The notes under the pieces are model-generated. The model saw only the letters and a program-made list of their open reading frames with translations. It was not told the DNA's origin and did no database searches. Positions 26,076 through 35,181 of a DNA stretch of 64,000 nucleotides are shown piece by piece. Every line of letters starts with the position of its first letter. Position 1 is the first letter of the stretch. This DNA comes from Hymenobacter monticola (GTDB lineage Bacteria > Bacteroidota > Bacteroidia > Cytophagales > Hymenobacteraceae): the NCBI RefSeq assembly GCF_022811645.1, contig NZ_CP094534.1:4278001-4342000 (forward strand), read 5' to 3'. The translations under genes were made by a program, and so were the position numbers.

Positions 26076-28723
26076 TGTTATCAACGTATTCTTCAAAGCT
26101 ACGGCCCTGGCGCCGGCTGGGGCCGGTGCTGGGCCTCACGCTGCTGGCCGCCTGCTCGCCGTTTAAGCTGCTGAGGCCGGGCCAGCGCCTGCTCAGCCGG
26201 GTCGAAATTAAGGGCGTGGAGCAGGCCGACAAAGAACGCCTCACCGCGCTGGCCCAGCAAAAACCTAACACCCAATTCCCGCTGCCCAAGCTGGCCATCT
26301 ACCAGCTGGGCGAGCGTTTCTACGATTCGGCCCGCATCAAAAGCAAGCTGCGCACCATTCAGACCGAGTACGCCGAGAAAATGAAGGCGGCCGGCACCGA
26401 CTCGGCCCGGCTGGGCAAGCTCATCGGCCAGCGCGAGCGCAAGGTGAACCGCAAGCAGCTGGCCCTCGACAAGGGCAACGCCATCATGCGCCTGGGCGAG
26501 GCCCCAGTGGTGTATGACACTGCCATGACGCGCCGCTCGGTGGAGCAGATGACGACGTTTCTGCGCTCGCAGGGTTTCTTCCGGGCCCGCGTCGAGGCCA
26601 CCGATACGGCCCGCTACCGGCGCGGCTTTCTGGCCCGGACGTTGGGCGCCGTATTTACCGGCAAGGCCGATTCGCTGGACGCCGCCAAGCGCTACCGCCG
26701 CGTCACGGTCACGTACTCCATCAAGGAAGGCCAACCGTTCCTTTACCGCCTGCAGACGCCGAGCATCCCCGATTCGGGCGTGGCGGCCGTGGTGCGCCGG
26801 GGCCAGGGCGCAACCCTGCTGAAGGAGAACGACCGGTACAACGAGGAGCTCATCGGGCAGGAGCGCACCCGCCTCGAAACTCTGCTTAAAAACGCGGGCT
26901 ACTTCGATTTCCGCCAGCAGTACATCACGCTCGAAGCCGACACCAGCTACGAGAAATTCACGGTGCGGCTGCGTACCTTCATTGCCAACCCCGGCCCCAA
27001 CCAGGGCCACCGCGTGTACACGGTGAAGCAGGTGCGCTTCATCACGGATGCCGGCGTGGGGCGCACCCTGCGCAACGCCGCCGGCGACACCCTGCGCCGG
27101 GCCGGCACGCCGGGCGCCCTGCGCGTGCGCCCCAGCCTGGGCCTGCGCACCGACACCACCGTGACCGATTCCATCCGCTTCGCGGCCTACGAGCAGAAAT
27201 TCAGCACCAGCCTGCTGGCCCGCAAGGTGCTGGTGCGCCCCGGCCAGCGCTACAACCTGGCCAACACGCTGCAAACCCAGCGCCTGCTGGCCGACCTCGA
27301 CATGTTCCGGTTCAATACCGTGAACTACCGCAAGGTGGCCGACCCGCCCGCCGCCGATAGCTCGGGCTTGCACCCGAGCACGGGCGAGCTGGTGGCCGTA
27401 ATAAACGCCTCGCCGGCGCCCAAATTCTCGGAAACGACAGAAATCGGGGGCACCTTCGTGGCCAACCTCGTGGGGCCCTTCTCCAACGTGCGCCTGAAGA
27501 CGCGGAACCCCTTTGGCGGGGCCGAGGTGCTGGAAATCGGTCTGCGGGGCGGTTTTGAGGGCCAGCTTACGCGACTGGCCACCACCGACAACAGTCTCAC
27601 CTCGGTGTATACCACCCAGCTGGGGGCCACGGCGGCGCTGGTGCTGCCGCAGTTTCTGGTGCCGTTCAAAACCAACCATTTCCTGACCAGCTACAACCCG
27701 AAAACGCGCTTTTCGCTCTCCGAAACGTTCGTGGACCGGCCCGAATACACCCGCTCCAACTTTGAGTTTGCCTGGGACTACATCTGGCAACGCTCGGTGT
27801 TTCACCAGTACGTTTTCTCGCCGGTCGTCATCACGCTGGTCAATACCCTGCGCACCGACCCCGCGTTTGATAGACGGCTGGAATACTACCGCGACACCCA
27901 GGGCTCGTCGCTCATCCGCTCCTTCAGCAAGCAGATTGAGCCCAGCTTTAGCTTCACCTCACTCTATAATTCCAACGATTTCACCCAAACCCGCGACGCG
28001 CGCTACCTGCGTTTGTTTGCCGAGCTTGGCGGCCTCACCCGCCACCTCTACAAAGATGCGCTGTTTGAACAAACGGGGCTGAATGTGTATGATTTTGCCC
28101 GCTTCAGCGCCGACTACCGCCGCTACTACCGCCTCACACCCCGAACCTACTTTGCCTGGCGTCTGAACGGCGGCGTGGTGCACGCCCTCACCCGCACCTA
28201 CGACCCCGACCCCGAGGTCAAGTACGACGCCTACATCATCCCCTACGACAAGTCGTTTTTTGCCGGCGGCTCCACCAGCCTGCGCGCCTGGGCACCGCGC
28301 CGCCTCGGGCCGGGCGGCTACACGCCCCGCCTCGTCACGGGCGAGCGCGACCTTATTTCCGAGCAACCGGGTGAGTTGCTGCTGGAAGGCAGCGCCGAAT
28401 ACCGCTTTCCGATTTACAGCTTCATCAAAGGCGCCGTCTTCACTGATTTTGGCAACGTATGGGGCCTGCAGGAGCGGAAGAACAAAGACGGCGAATACCT
28501 GCGGCCCGGCGCCCAGTTTCAGCTCAACACCTTTTACCGGCAGATAGCCGCCGACGCCGGCTTCGGGGTGCGCTTCGACTTCACGTTCCTCATCCTGCGC
28601 CTCGACGTGGCCACCAAAATCTACGACCCCACCGCCCCCACCGGGCAGAACTGGGCACTGCGTTATTTCAATTCCACCGCCAACCCCATTGCGTTCAACC
28701 TGGGCATCGGGTATCCTTTTTAA
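26060..28723 (+). CDS. TamL-like Omp85 (BamA/TamA family) lipoprotein
   Basis: Omp85 proteins insert barrels into the outer membrane; in Bacteroidota a lipid-anchored TamA homologue (TamL) is known. The protein, up to 887 residues, has a signal peptide ending LTLLAAC (lipobox), N-terminal POTRA-like domains (residues 45-430) and a 16-strand-type C-terminal barrel with surface-antigen features, ending FNLGIGYPF. No ATG exists; GTG 26060, TTG 26066 or TTG 26075 could start it, each keeping the signal peptide. Any of these overlaps or abuts the divergent methyltransferase ATG. A TamB partner is not encoded in this window. Confidence 0.85.
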   Translation: MLLKPLLSTYSSKLRPWRRLGPVLGLTLLAACSPFKLLRPGQRLLSRVEIKGVEQADKERLTALAQQKPNTQFPLPKLAIYQLGERFYDSARIKSKLRTIQTEYAEKMKAAGTDSARLGKLIGQRERKVNRKQLALDKGNAIMRLGEAPVVYDTAMTRRSVEQMTTFLRSQGFFRARVEATDTARYRRGFLARTLGAVFTGKADSLDAAKRYRRVTVTYSIKEGQPFLYRLQTPSIPDSGVAAVVRRGQGATLLKENDRYNEELIGQERTRLETLLKNAGYFDFRQQYITLEADTSYEKFTVRLRTFIANPGPNQGHRVYTVKQVRFITDAGVGRTLRNAAGDTLRRAGTPGALRVRPSLGLRTDTTVTDSIRFAAYEQKFSTSLLARKVLVRPGQRYNLANTLQTQRLLADLDMFRFNTVNYRKVADPPAADSSGLHPSTGELVAVINASPAPKFSETTEIGGTFVANLVGPFSNVRLKTRNPFGGAEVLEIGLRGGFEGQLTRLATTDNSLTSVYTTQLGATAALVLPQFLVPFKTNHFLTSYNPKTRFSLSETFVDRPEYTRSNFEFAWDYIWQRSVFHQYVFSPVVITLVNTLRTDPAFDRRLEYYRDTQGSSLIRSFSKQIEPSFSFTSLYNSNDFTQTRDARYLRLFAELGGLTRHLYKDALFEQTGLNVYDFARFSADYRRYYRLTPRTYFAWRLNGGVVHALTRTYDPDPEVKYDAYIIPYDKSFFAGGSTSLRAWAPRRLGPGGYTPRLVTGERDLISEQPGELLLEGSAEYRFPIYSFIKGAVFTDFGNVWGLQERKNKDGEYLRPGAQFQLNTFYRQIAADAGFGVRFDFTFLILRLDVATKIYDPTAPTGQNWALRYFNSTANPIAFNLGIGYPF

Positions 28724-28853
28724 TCCAGCAATTCGGCAATTTGGTCTGGATGCATAGGCCTTCTGAAGAATTTTTGCAGCAATTCTGAAGTAAATCTGTT
28801 GCTCATGCGTAGTTCCTTGGTGAAGTACGGTTCGGGCCCGCCGCCAATTGCGC

Positions 28854-29699
28854 ATGATGAATACTTCTACTTCTTCTGGCCTGCGCTCAGCGCTAAGTCA
28901 TGCCTTGGCACTGAGCACCGGCCTAGCTTTGCTCGCTGGTTGCGAGCTGATTGAGTTCAGCCCCAACCAAACGTCTTCGCCCGCCGCATACAGCGACCTC
29001 ACGGCCAAGAACATGACTGCGCTGGCCCGGCAGCCGTTGCCCGCAGGCGATACGCTGCGCTTCGTGTTCACCGGCGATTCGCAGCGGTTTTACGAGGAGG
29101 CCGAAGACCTGGTGGCCAGCGTGAATCGGCAGCCCGGCATTTCCCTACTGGTGGTGGCCGGCGACATTTCCGATTTTGGCCTGGGCCGCGAGATGCGGTG
29201 GGTGCACGACAAGCTGAAAAAACTGCGCGTGCCCTACCTGACCGTGGTGGGCAACCACGACCACGCGGCCAACGGCCGGCGGGTGTACCAGGAAGTGTTT
29301 GGGCCGCTGGACTACGTGTTTACCTACGCCGGCACCCGCTTCATCATGCTGAACACCAACGGCCGGGAATACCGCTTCGATGGCACCGTGCCCAACATCA
29401 ATTGGCTGCAGCAGCAGCTGGCCGACACTGCGGGCGTGCAACGGCAGGTGGTCATCAACCACGTGCCGCCCATGGACGAAGACTTCGACCCGCAGTTGGA
29501 GGAGCCCTACGTGGCGGCGCTGAAAGCCGCACCGCGCCTGTCCCTGGCGCTGAACGGGCACCGGCACGACTTCAGCGTTACGCATCCCTACGGCGGGGGG
29601 CTCACGCTCATCAATTCGTACAGCTTCGAGAAGCGTCGTTATGTTATTCTCACGCTGTGGGGCCGCAATCAGTTCAAGCTCAAAACCATTGATTTCTGA
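28854..29699 (+). CDS. Calcineurin-like metallophosphoesterase lipoprotein
   Basis: This 281-residue protein has a lipoprotein signal (hydrophobic core then GLALLAGC) and a metallophosphoesterase domain. Metal-binding motifs appear in order: FTGDSQ, VAGDISD, VVGNHDH, INHVPP and GHRHDF. The first motif has D-x-Q rather than the usual D-x-H, a known variant. The substrate is unknown; as a lipoprotein it acts in the periplasm or at the surface. ATG 28854 and 28857 are both possible; a TTG at 28848 also is. Its TGA overlaps the next gene's ATG by one base, so translation is coupled. Confidence 0.85.
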   Translation: MMNTSTSSGLRSALSHALALSTGLALLAGCELIEFSPNQTSSPAAYSDLTAKNMTALARQPLPAGDTLRFVFTGDSQRFYEEAEDLVASVNRQPGISLLVVAGDISDFGLGREMRWVHDKLKKLRVPYLTVVGNHDHAANGRRVYQEVFGPLDYVFTYAGTRFIMLNTNGREYRFDGTVPNINWLQQQLADTAGVQRQVVINHVPPMDEDFDPQLEEPYVAALKAAPRLSLALNGHRHDFSVTHPYGGGLTLINSYSFEKRRYVILTLWGRNQFKLKTIDF

Positions 29700-30319
29700 T
29701 GAGCTTAGTGACTTTACTCCTCCTGCCGCTTGCCGCCTGGGGCCCGCACAGCCTGGCGCCGGCCGATACTATTCCGGTGCCCTCCGCGCGGTTGCGCTGG
29801 TACGTGCCCTCGCGCCTGCTGGTGCACACGGCCGGCGGCCAGGGCCTGGTGGCTGTGGGCGCCGGCTGGACGGCCAGCCGCAACCGGCTGGCCGTGGAGA
29901 CGCTGGCGGGCTACCTCCCCAAGAACCTTAGCATTACGCCCATGGGCATTTTCACGGTTAAAGCCAGCTATACGCCCTGGCGCCTTTCCCTCAAGGCCAG
30001 CCCGTGGCGCGTGCAGCCCTTCACGGTGGGCGGCGTAGCCAACTATTCGGCCAGCCGGGGCCTCACCACTACCCGGGGCAGCAAGTACGATGGAGACTAT
30101 TACTGGTGGTCGTCGCACACCCGTTGGGGGGCCTTTGTGGGCAGCAGCGCGGGCTATGCGCTGAAGCCTACCAAGCGCGGCCACCCCCGGTCGGTAATGG
30201 CGTATTATGAGCTTGTTACCAACGACTTGTACTTCACGAGCTGGACCAGCGCCAACGGCAGCCTGCCCTTTAGCGACATTCTTACGCTGGGTTTTGGCCT
30301 GCGCATGCAGCTGTGGTAG
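29699..30319 (+). CDS. Small predicted outer-membrane barrel protein
   Basis: I do not recognise a named family. The 206-residue protein has a signal peptide (SLVTLLLLPLAAWG) followed by many short alternating strands rich in Tyr, Trp, Ser and Thr and ends in an aromatic residue (LGFGLRMQLW). That pattern fits an 8-10-strand outer-membrane barrel. Its start overlaps the metallophosphoesterase stop as TGATG, so the two are probably made in fixed ratio and may act together at the outer membrane; this pairing is an inference. A terminator shared with the convergent E1 gene follows. Confidence 0.65.
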   Translation: MSLVTLLLLPLAAWGPHSLAPADTIPVPSARLRWYVPSRLLVHTAGGQGLVAVGAGWTASRNRLAVETLAGYLPKNLSITPMGIFTVKASYTPWRLSLKASPWRVQPFTVGGVANYSASRGLTTTRGSKYDGDYYWWSSHTRWGAFVGSSAGYALKPTKRGHPRSVMAYYELVTNDLYFTSWTSANGSLPFSDILTLGFGLRMQLW

Positions 30320-30353
30320 GATGCGGAAAGAAGCCGGTATTTCACCGACAAAA

Positions 30354-30383
30354 AGGCCCGGGCAGCACATGCTACCCGGGCCT
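30354..30383 (-). terminator. Terminator of the E1 dehydrogenase gene
   Basis: A 14-bp stem (30354-30367 with 30370-30383) carries a C-A pair on the plus strand that becomes a G-U wobble on the minus strand. On the minus strand the stem ends in TTTTTGT, so it fits the minus-strand gene best. It lies between convergent genes. Confidence 0.8.
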
Positions 30384-30409
30384 CTTGCATTGTTAACATT
30401 CCAACCAGG

Positions 30410-32623
30410 CTAATACCCCAGCAGCTCGCCCAACGTCGCGGACACCTTGGCCGCGCTGGGTAGCATTTGTTTTTCCAGGTCTACGTTCAAGGCAATGGCT
30501 GGCAGGTTGGCCGCGCCCAGGGTGAACACCGGCGCGTCGAGCGCCTCGAAGCAATGGCGCTGGATGCGGCCGGCCAGGCTTTCGGCGAAGCTGTTCATCA
30601 GTGGCTCTTCGGTGAGCACCAGCACCTTGCCGTGGCGGCGCGTGGCGGCGGTCACGGCCTCGAAATCCAGCGGATTGAGGGTGCGCAGGTCCAGGATTTC
30701 GATTTGGCCGGCGTAGTCGCGGCTTGCGGCTTTGGCCCAGTGCACGCCCATGCCGTAGGTCACGACCAAGGCGGTTTCGCCGCGGCGCAGCTTCTCGGCG
30801 TCGGCTTCCTGGGCCACGGCGGCCCGGCCCAGCGGCACCACGTAGCCCGCGGCCGGCTCCACGTTTTTGGCGTCTTCGGTGCCCGGCACCTTGCTCCAGT
30901 ATAAGCCTTTGTGCTCCAGCATCACCACCGGGTTGGGGTCGAGGAAAGCGGCGCGCATCAGGCCTTTCATATCGGCTGCGTTGCTCGGATACACCACCTT
31001 GATGCCCCGAATGGTAAGCAGCGTGCTTTCAATCGAGCCCGAATGGTAGGGGCCGCCGCCGCCATAGGCCCCGATGGGCACGCGGATGAGCGCAGGAATG
31101 GGGAACTTGCCCATGGTGAGGTAGCAGGACTTCGACAGTTCCTCCACCAACTGGTTCAGCGCCGGCCAGATGTAGTCGGCAAACTGAATTTCAACGATGG
31201 GCCGGGCGCCCACCGCCGCCATGCCGGCCGTGCTGCCCACAATGTAGGCCTCCTGAATGGGCGTGTTGAAAACCCGGGCGTCGCCATACTTTTTGGCCAA
31301 TAGCGCCGCCTCGCGGAACACGCCGCCCAATTCTCCGCCCACGTCCTGCCCGTAGAACAAGGCCTCGGGAAACTCGCGCAGAATGTCGTCCACGGCGTGC
31401 AGGGCGGCGTCTACCATGAGGGCTTTTTCGGCGCCGGCGGGGCTTCGCTCACCCGCTTCGGCCGTCACGGTTGGTGGGGCAAACTCGTGGTCGGCAAAGG
31501 TGGCCGGGTCGGGGTTGGGTGCGGCCAGGGCCTCGTTCCAATCCGCCAGCACCGTGGCGCGGGCCTCGGCTTGCAGGCCATTCAACTCTTCTTCCGAAAA
31601 ACCGCCCGCCAACAGTTGCTGGTGCAGGCGCGGCAGCGGGTCCTGGGTTTGGTGGTTGGCGAGGTCGTGGCGGTACCACTCGCGGCGCACGCCGCTGGTG
31701 TGGTGGCCCAGCAGCGGGCACTTGGCGTGCACCAGCACCGGCCCGCGCCGGGCTCGTACGTGCGCAACTGCTTCGGCGAGGCCAGCATAGGAAGAGCCAA
31801 AATCGGCTCCATCGACCTGCAGGCGGCGCAGGCCCGGGAAGCCGGCCGCAAACTCGTAGGCGTTCATGGCCCGCATCTCGCGGCCCGTAGCCGAAATTCC
31901 CCAGTCGTTGTCCTGCACCAGGTAGATGATGGGCAGCTGGTGCAAAATGGCCATTTGCAGTGCCTCGGCCACTTCGCCTTCGGTCATGGCCCCGTCGCCA
32001 ATCGAGCACAGCGCGAGCGCGGCATTGCGGGTCAGTCGTTCCCGCGAAGCTTTGAATGCTTCGCTGCTGCCCGCCAGCTGCTCACCGCCCACCGATTCCA
32101 GGTATTTGATGGCGTGAGCCATGCCCGTGGCCGGAATGGCCTGCATGCCGGTGGCCGAGCTTTGATGCGGAATCACCGGCACGCCGGCCCGCCGCAGCGA
32201 GGGGTGCGAGTAGTACGTGCGGCCGCCGCTGAAGGGGTCGTCGGCTTTGGCCATGAGCTGCAGCATCAGCTCGTAGGGGCGCAGGCCCAGACCGAGCAGC
32301 ATGGCGTCGTCGCGGTAGTAAGGCGCGGCAAAATCCGTTTCGCGCAGGTGAAAGGCGGCGGCCAGCTGCACGGCTTCGTGGCCGCGGGCGGTGGCGTGCA
32401 CGTAGCGGGCCGAAATGGCTTTTTGCTCCTCGTAGAGGTCGGCCATGGCGGCGGCGGTGTGCATCAGGCGGTAGGCGCGGCGCAGCAGCTCGGGGCCCAG
32501 CGGGGCCGGGCCGGGCGCCGGGCCGGCCGAGAAAGCAGCTGCGGCAGCCGCGGCGGCACTGGCTACGCGGGGGTTGGGCAGGTCGGTGGTTTCGGAAGCG
32601 GTGGGAGCAGCAAAATCAGACAT
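30410..32623 (-). CDS. Fused alpha/beta E1 component of a 2-oxoacid dehydrogenase
   Basis: This 737-residue thiamine diphosphate enzyme joins both E1 subunits in one chain. The alpha half (about residues 45-390) has the ThDP motif starting GDGAMTEGEVAEA (209-211 GDG) and ending QDND (237-240). The beta half (from about 400) has FYGQDVGGELGGVFR and the transketolase-type C-terminal domain. It probably decarboxylates branched-chain 2-oxoacids or pyruvate and passes the acyl group to an E2 encoded elsewhere. An Ala/Pro-rich linker (residues 21-41) precedes the alpha half. ATG 32623 is used; a frame to 33094 overlaps divergent hemF and is spurious. Confidence 0.88.
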   Translation of the reverse strand: MSDFAAPTASETTDLPNPRVASAAAAAAAAFSAGPAPGPAPLGPELLRRAYRLMHTAAAMADLYEEQKAISARYVHATARGHEAVQLAAAFHLRETDFAAPYYRDDAMLLGLGLRPYELMLQLMAKADDPFSGGRTYYSHPSLRRAGVPVIPHQSSATGMQAIPATGMAHAIKYLESVGGEQLAGSSEAFKASRERLTRNAALALCSIGDGAMTEGEVAEALQMAILHQLPIIYLVQDNDWGISATGREMRAMNAYEFAAGFPGLRRLQVDGADFGSSYAGLAEAVAHVRARRGPVLVHAKCPLLGHHTSGVRREWYRHDLANHQTQDPLPRLHQQLLAGGFSEEELNGLQAEARATVLADWNEALAAPNPDPATFADHEFAPPTVTAEAGERSPAGAEKALMVDAALHAVDDILREFPEALFYGQDVGGELGGVFREAALLAKKYGDARVFNTPIQEAYIVGSTAGMAAVGARPIVEIQFADYIWPALNQLVEELSKSCYLTMGKFPIPALIRVPIGAYGGGGPYHSGSIESTLLTIRGIKVVYPSNAADMKGLMRAAFLDPNPVVMLEHKGLYWSKVPGTEDAKNVEPAAGYVVPLGRAAVAQEADAEKLRRGETALVVTYGMGVHWAKAASRDYAGQIEILDLRTLNPLDFEAVTAATRRHGKVLVLTEEPLMNSFAESLAGRIQRHCFEALDAPVFTLGAANLPAIALNVDLEKQMLPSAAKVSATLGELLGY

Positions 32624-32646
32624 CTGGGGCGAAGCGGGTGAGGCTG

Positions 32647-32654
32647 CAAAAGTA
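32647..32654 (-). promoter_or_regulatory. -7 box for the E1 dehydrogenase gene
   Basis: TACTTTTG on the minus strand matches TAnnTTTG and lies 23 bases before the E1 ATG. It is arranged back to back with the hemF box. No clear -33 element is seen. Confidence 0.5.
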
Positions 32655-32671
32655 CGCCCATTGCGCGGCCG

Positions 32672-32679
32672 TATCTTTG
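32672..32679 (+). promoter_or_regulatory. -7 box for hemF
   Basis: TATCTTTG matches TAnnTTTG exactly and sits about 70 bases before the hemF start, in the spacer shared with the divergent E1 gene. Confidence 0.5.
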
Positions 32680-32749
32680 CCCATGCTTTGCCGGGCAGCC
32701 ATCGTCGCCCGGCAGCGGCTTTTTTGCCAACTTTTGTGTGCTTTCTGCG

Positions 32750-33700
32750 GTGAATTCTTCTGTGCTGCCTGCCTCCTCGCCCACCATCCGCCCTGAAATT
32801 GAAGCCTGGCTGGCCGACTTTCAGCTGCGCCTCTGCCAACAGCTGGAAACGGCCGACGCCGGCCCGGCCCATTTCCTCACCGACGCCTGGCAGCGCGAAG
32901 GCGGCGGCGGCGGCCGCTCCAAGGTGCTGGAACACGGCCGCATTCTGGAGAAGGGCGGCGTGGGCTTTTCCGCCGTGTGGGGCGCCATGAGCGAGGCCGC
33001 GGCCCGCCAGCTGCACATGCCCGACCCGCATTTCTACGCCACCGGCGTGAGCGTGGTGCTGCACCCGCGCAGCCCGCGCGTGCCCATCATCCACATGAAC
33101 GTGCGCTACTTCGAGGCCGGCAACGGCGAAGCCTGGTTCGGCGGCGGCATTGATTTAACGCCCATTTACGTGGACGAAGCGCAGGCCAGCCGCTTCCACC
33201 AGCGCCTGCGCGAAGTGTGCGACCGCCACAATCCCGCCTATTACCCGAAGTTCACCCGCTGGGCTGATACCTACTTTTACCTGCCTCACCGGAAAGAAAC
33301 CCGTGGCGTAGGCGGCATTTTCTACGACCGCCTCACCGTGGGCACCGACGGCACGGCCGAGGAGCTGTTCGCCTTCATGCGCGACGTGGCCGAGCTCTTC
33401 GGCCCGGTTTACACCGAACTGATGGCCGAAAACCACGCCCTGCCCTTCGGCGAGCGCGAAGAAGCCTGGCAAACCCTGCGCCGCGCCCGCTACGCCGAGT
33501 TCAACCTAGCCTTTGACCGCGGCACACGCTTCGGCCTCGAAACCGGCGGCCGCACCGAATCCATCCTCATGAGCCTGCCGCCCCGCACCGGCTGGGCCTA
33601 CAACCCTGCGCCGCCCGCACCCGGCACCCCCGAGGCAACTACCCTGGCGTGGCTGCGCCAGGGGGTAGACTGGCTAGCCGATGCTTCTGCTAATGCTTGA
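32750..33700 (+). CDS. hemF: Oxygen-dependent coproporphyrinogen III oxidase
   Basis: HemF decarboxylates two propionates of coproporphyrinogen III using O2, making protoporphyrinogen IX for haem. The 316-residue product contains the conserved WQREGGGGGRSKVLEHGRILEKGGV in the N-terminal half, then HMNVRYFEAG and GGIDLTPIYVDEAQA in the core, and GTRFGLETGGRTESILMSLPP near the end. GTG 32750 is preferred (MNSSVLPASS); GTG 32738 is an alternative. It overlaps the PAP2 gene by 8 bases. An aerobic lifestyle is implied, in keeping with the tryptophan dioxygenase. Confidence 0.94.
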   Translation: MNSSVLPASSPTIRPEIEAWLADFQLRLCQQLETADAGPAHFLTDAWQREGGGGGRSKVLEHGRILEKGGVGFSAVWGAMSEAAARQLHMPDPHFYATGVSVVLHPRSPRVPIIHMNVRYFEAGNGEAWFGGGIDLTPIYVDEAQASRFHQRLREVCDRHNPAYYPKFTRWADTYFYLPHRKETRGVGGIFYDRLTVGTDGTAEELFAFMRDVAELFGPVYTELMAENHALPFGEREEAWQTLRRARYAEFNLAFDRGTRFGLETGGRTESILMSLPPRTGWAYNPAPPAPGTPEATTLAWLRQGVDWLADASANA

Positions 33701-34271
33701 GTCCATCAAAGCCCTGGACCGGGCTGCCATATTGGCCGTCAACCGCGCCAATTCTCCAGCGCTCGACACCATTATGGTATTCGCCTCGAACCGCTTGGTG
33801 TGGTTTCCGGTGTATGCCGTGCTCATTGGCTGGCTCATCTACCACTACAGGCGGCGGGCTCTGCTGCTGTTGCCGCTGGTTATTGCGGCCGTGGCGCTGG
33901 CCGACAGCATCACAAGCCGCCTGTTCAAGCCCTTTTTCGGCCGGCCCCGCCCCTGCCACGACGCCGCGCTGTTTGCCCAGCTGCACTTGCCCGATGGCTG
34001 CGGCGGGCAATTCGGCTTTTTGTCGTCGCACGCGGCTAACTCCATGGCACTGGCCGTTTTCCTGGCCGTAGTGTTGCCAACCGGGCGTTTTAAAGCTATA
34101 AGAATTGCTTTATTTAGTTGGGCTGTTTTACTATCGTACAGCCGGATGTACCTTGGGGCTCATTATCTCACCGATGTGCTTGGTGGAGCGGCCATCGGGG
34201 CACTGCTGGGCTGGGGGGCGGCCCTCCTTTACCAACAGCTAGCGCCCCGGTGGTGGCCCGCTCAACCGTAA
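33693..34271 (+). CDS. PAP2-family membrane phosphatase
   Basis: This 192-residue protein has five or six membrane helices and the three phosphatase signatures: KPFFGRPRP, SSHAANS (a variant of PSGH) and SRMYLGAHYLTD with the catalytic histidine. Members dephosphorylate lipid phosphates such as undecaprenyl pyrophosphate or phosphatidate. I cannot choose between them. ATG 33693 sits inside the hemF stop region (8-base overlap); an in-frame ATG at 33681 would add four residues. The reductase gene follows 10 bases downstream, so hemF, this gene and the reductase probably share a transcript. Confidence 0.88.
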   Translation: MLESIKALDRAAILAVNRANSPALDTIMVFASNRLVWFPVYAVLIGWLIYHYRRRALLLLPLVIAAVALADSITSRLFKPFFGRPRPCHDAALFAQLHLPDGCGGQFGFLSSHAANSMALAVFLAVVLPTGRFKAIRIALFSWAVLLSYSRMYLGAHYLTDVLGGAAIGALLGWGAALLYQQLAPRWWPAQP

Positions 34272-34281
34272 GATTTCACCA

Positions 34282-34896
34282 ATGGACACCGCCGCGCGAC
34301 GCTTCCTCTTCCTGCTTTCCAGCACTCGTCGCATGGGCAACAGCGAACAGCTCGCTTACTGCGCCGCGCATCATTTGCCAGAGCATGCCACCCAACAGTG
34401 GCTGCATCTGCAAGACTACCCGCTGCCCTACTTCGTGGACATGCGCCACCACACGCCCTACCCGCCACCCACCGGCAACGCCCAACTCCTGCTCGAAGCT
34501 ACCCTGGCTGCCACCGACGTGGTGATAGTGGCGCCGCTGTACTGGTACAGCCTGCCCGTGCACGCCAAGCACTACCTCGACTACTGGAGCGCCTGGCTGC
34601 GCACGCCCGGCCTCGAATTCCGCGAGCAGATGCGAGGCAAGACCCTGTGGAGCATCGTAGTCAGCAGCGGCGAGCTGGCCGAAGCCGCACCGCTGGAAGC
34701 CTCACTCGTCCTCACGGCCAACTACATGCAGATGCCCTGGGGCGGCATGCTCTACGGCACCGGTTCCCGCCCCAACGATATTCAGGACGACGCGCCGGCC
34801 CTGGAGCGGGCAAAAAGTTTCTTTCTACAAGCCGAAAGCGACTTGGTGAAAATGCCATCGCCTATGCCTAAGATGCAAATAAGCCCGCAGGATTAG
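34282..34896 (+). CDS. Flavodoxin-fold NAD(P)H-dependent FMN reductase
   Basis: This 204-residue cytosolic protein matches the NADPH-dependent FMN reductase/flavodoxin-like family. The N-terminal phosphate-binding loop is LFLLSSTRRMGNSEQLAY, and the flavin-ring contact is IVAPLYWYSLPVHAKHYLDYW. Members reduce quinones, azo compounds or iron; the substrate is unknown. It follows the PAP2 gene by 10 bases. Its last codons (MQISPQD) form the left arm of the transcription terminator, whose loop contains the TAG stop. Confidence 0.88.
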   Translation: MDTAARRFLFLLSSTRRMGNSEQLAYCAAHHLPEHATQQWLHLQDYPLPYFVDMRHHTPYPPPTGNAQLLLEATLAATDVVIVAPLYWYSLPVHAKHYLDYWSAWLRTPGLEFREQMRGKTLWSIVVSSGELAEAAPLEASLVLTANYMQMPWGGMLYGTGSRPNDIQDDAPALERAKSFFLQAESDLVKMPSPMPKMQISPQD

Positions 34897-34910
34897 CTGC
34901 GGGCTTATTT
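34877..34910 (+). terminator. Terminator overlapping the end of a coding region
   Basis: A perfect 14-bp stem (AAATAAGCCCGCAG, 34877-34890, with 34897-34910) closes a GATTAG loop containing the stop codon, followed by GTTT. Because the left arm is coding, the terminator constrains the last codons of the reductase gene. Confidence 0.8.
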
Positions 34911-34922
34911 GTTTCGGCGGGG

Positions 34923-35123
34923 CTACTTGGCGGGTTTGCGGTTGCCGGTGTGGCCGTCGCCCCGGTCGCCATCGCCGGGTTTGCTGGTCTTTTTAGAATT
35001 GTGCTTATCGTCCTGCGACAAGGACTTATGCAATTCTACGGACTGGTTAATCTGGCCGTCTTTGTCGCGGCGGACGTAGCGCTTATCGCCCTCGTGGGGC
35101 TCCAATAATTCGCGTTTAGACAT
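34923..35123 (-). CDS. Small conserved hydrophilic protein
   Basis: This 66-residue protein begins SKRELLEPHEGDKRYVRRDKDG and has a lysine, glycine and aspartate-rich tail. Small proteins with this opening occur in many bacteria; I know no assigned function. It lacks a signal peptide and membrane segments and looks partly disordered. ATG 35123 is chosen since MSKRELLEP is the usual start; an extension to 35153 adds ten residues. It lies downstream of ribE on the same strand, 58 bases away. Confidence 0.75.
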   Translation of the reverse strand: MSKRELLEPHEGDKRYVRRDKDGQINQSVELHKSLSQDDKHNSKKTSKPGDGDRGDGHTGNRKPAK

Positions 35124-35181
35124 GATGCGGAAGGACTTACGTGGAAGATTCAATTCCTACGCAGCCCCGACGCCGAAGTTA

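Noticed and set aside
32624..33094. N-terminal extension of the E1 dehydrogenase gene
   Set aside because: It lies antisense to hemF, crosses both promoters and has no family similarity.
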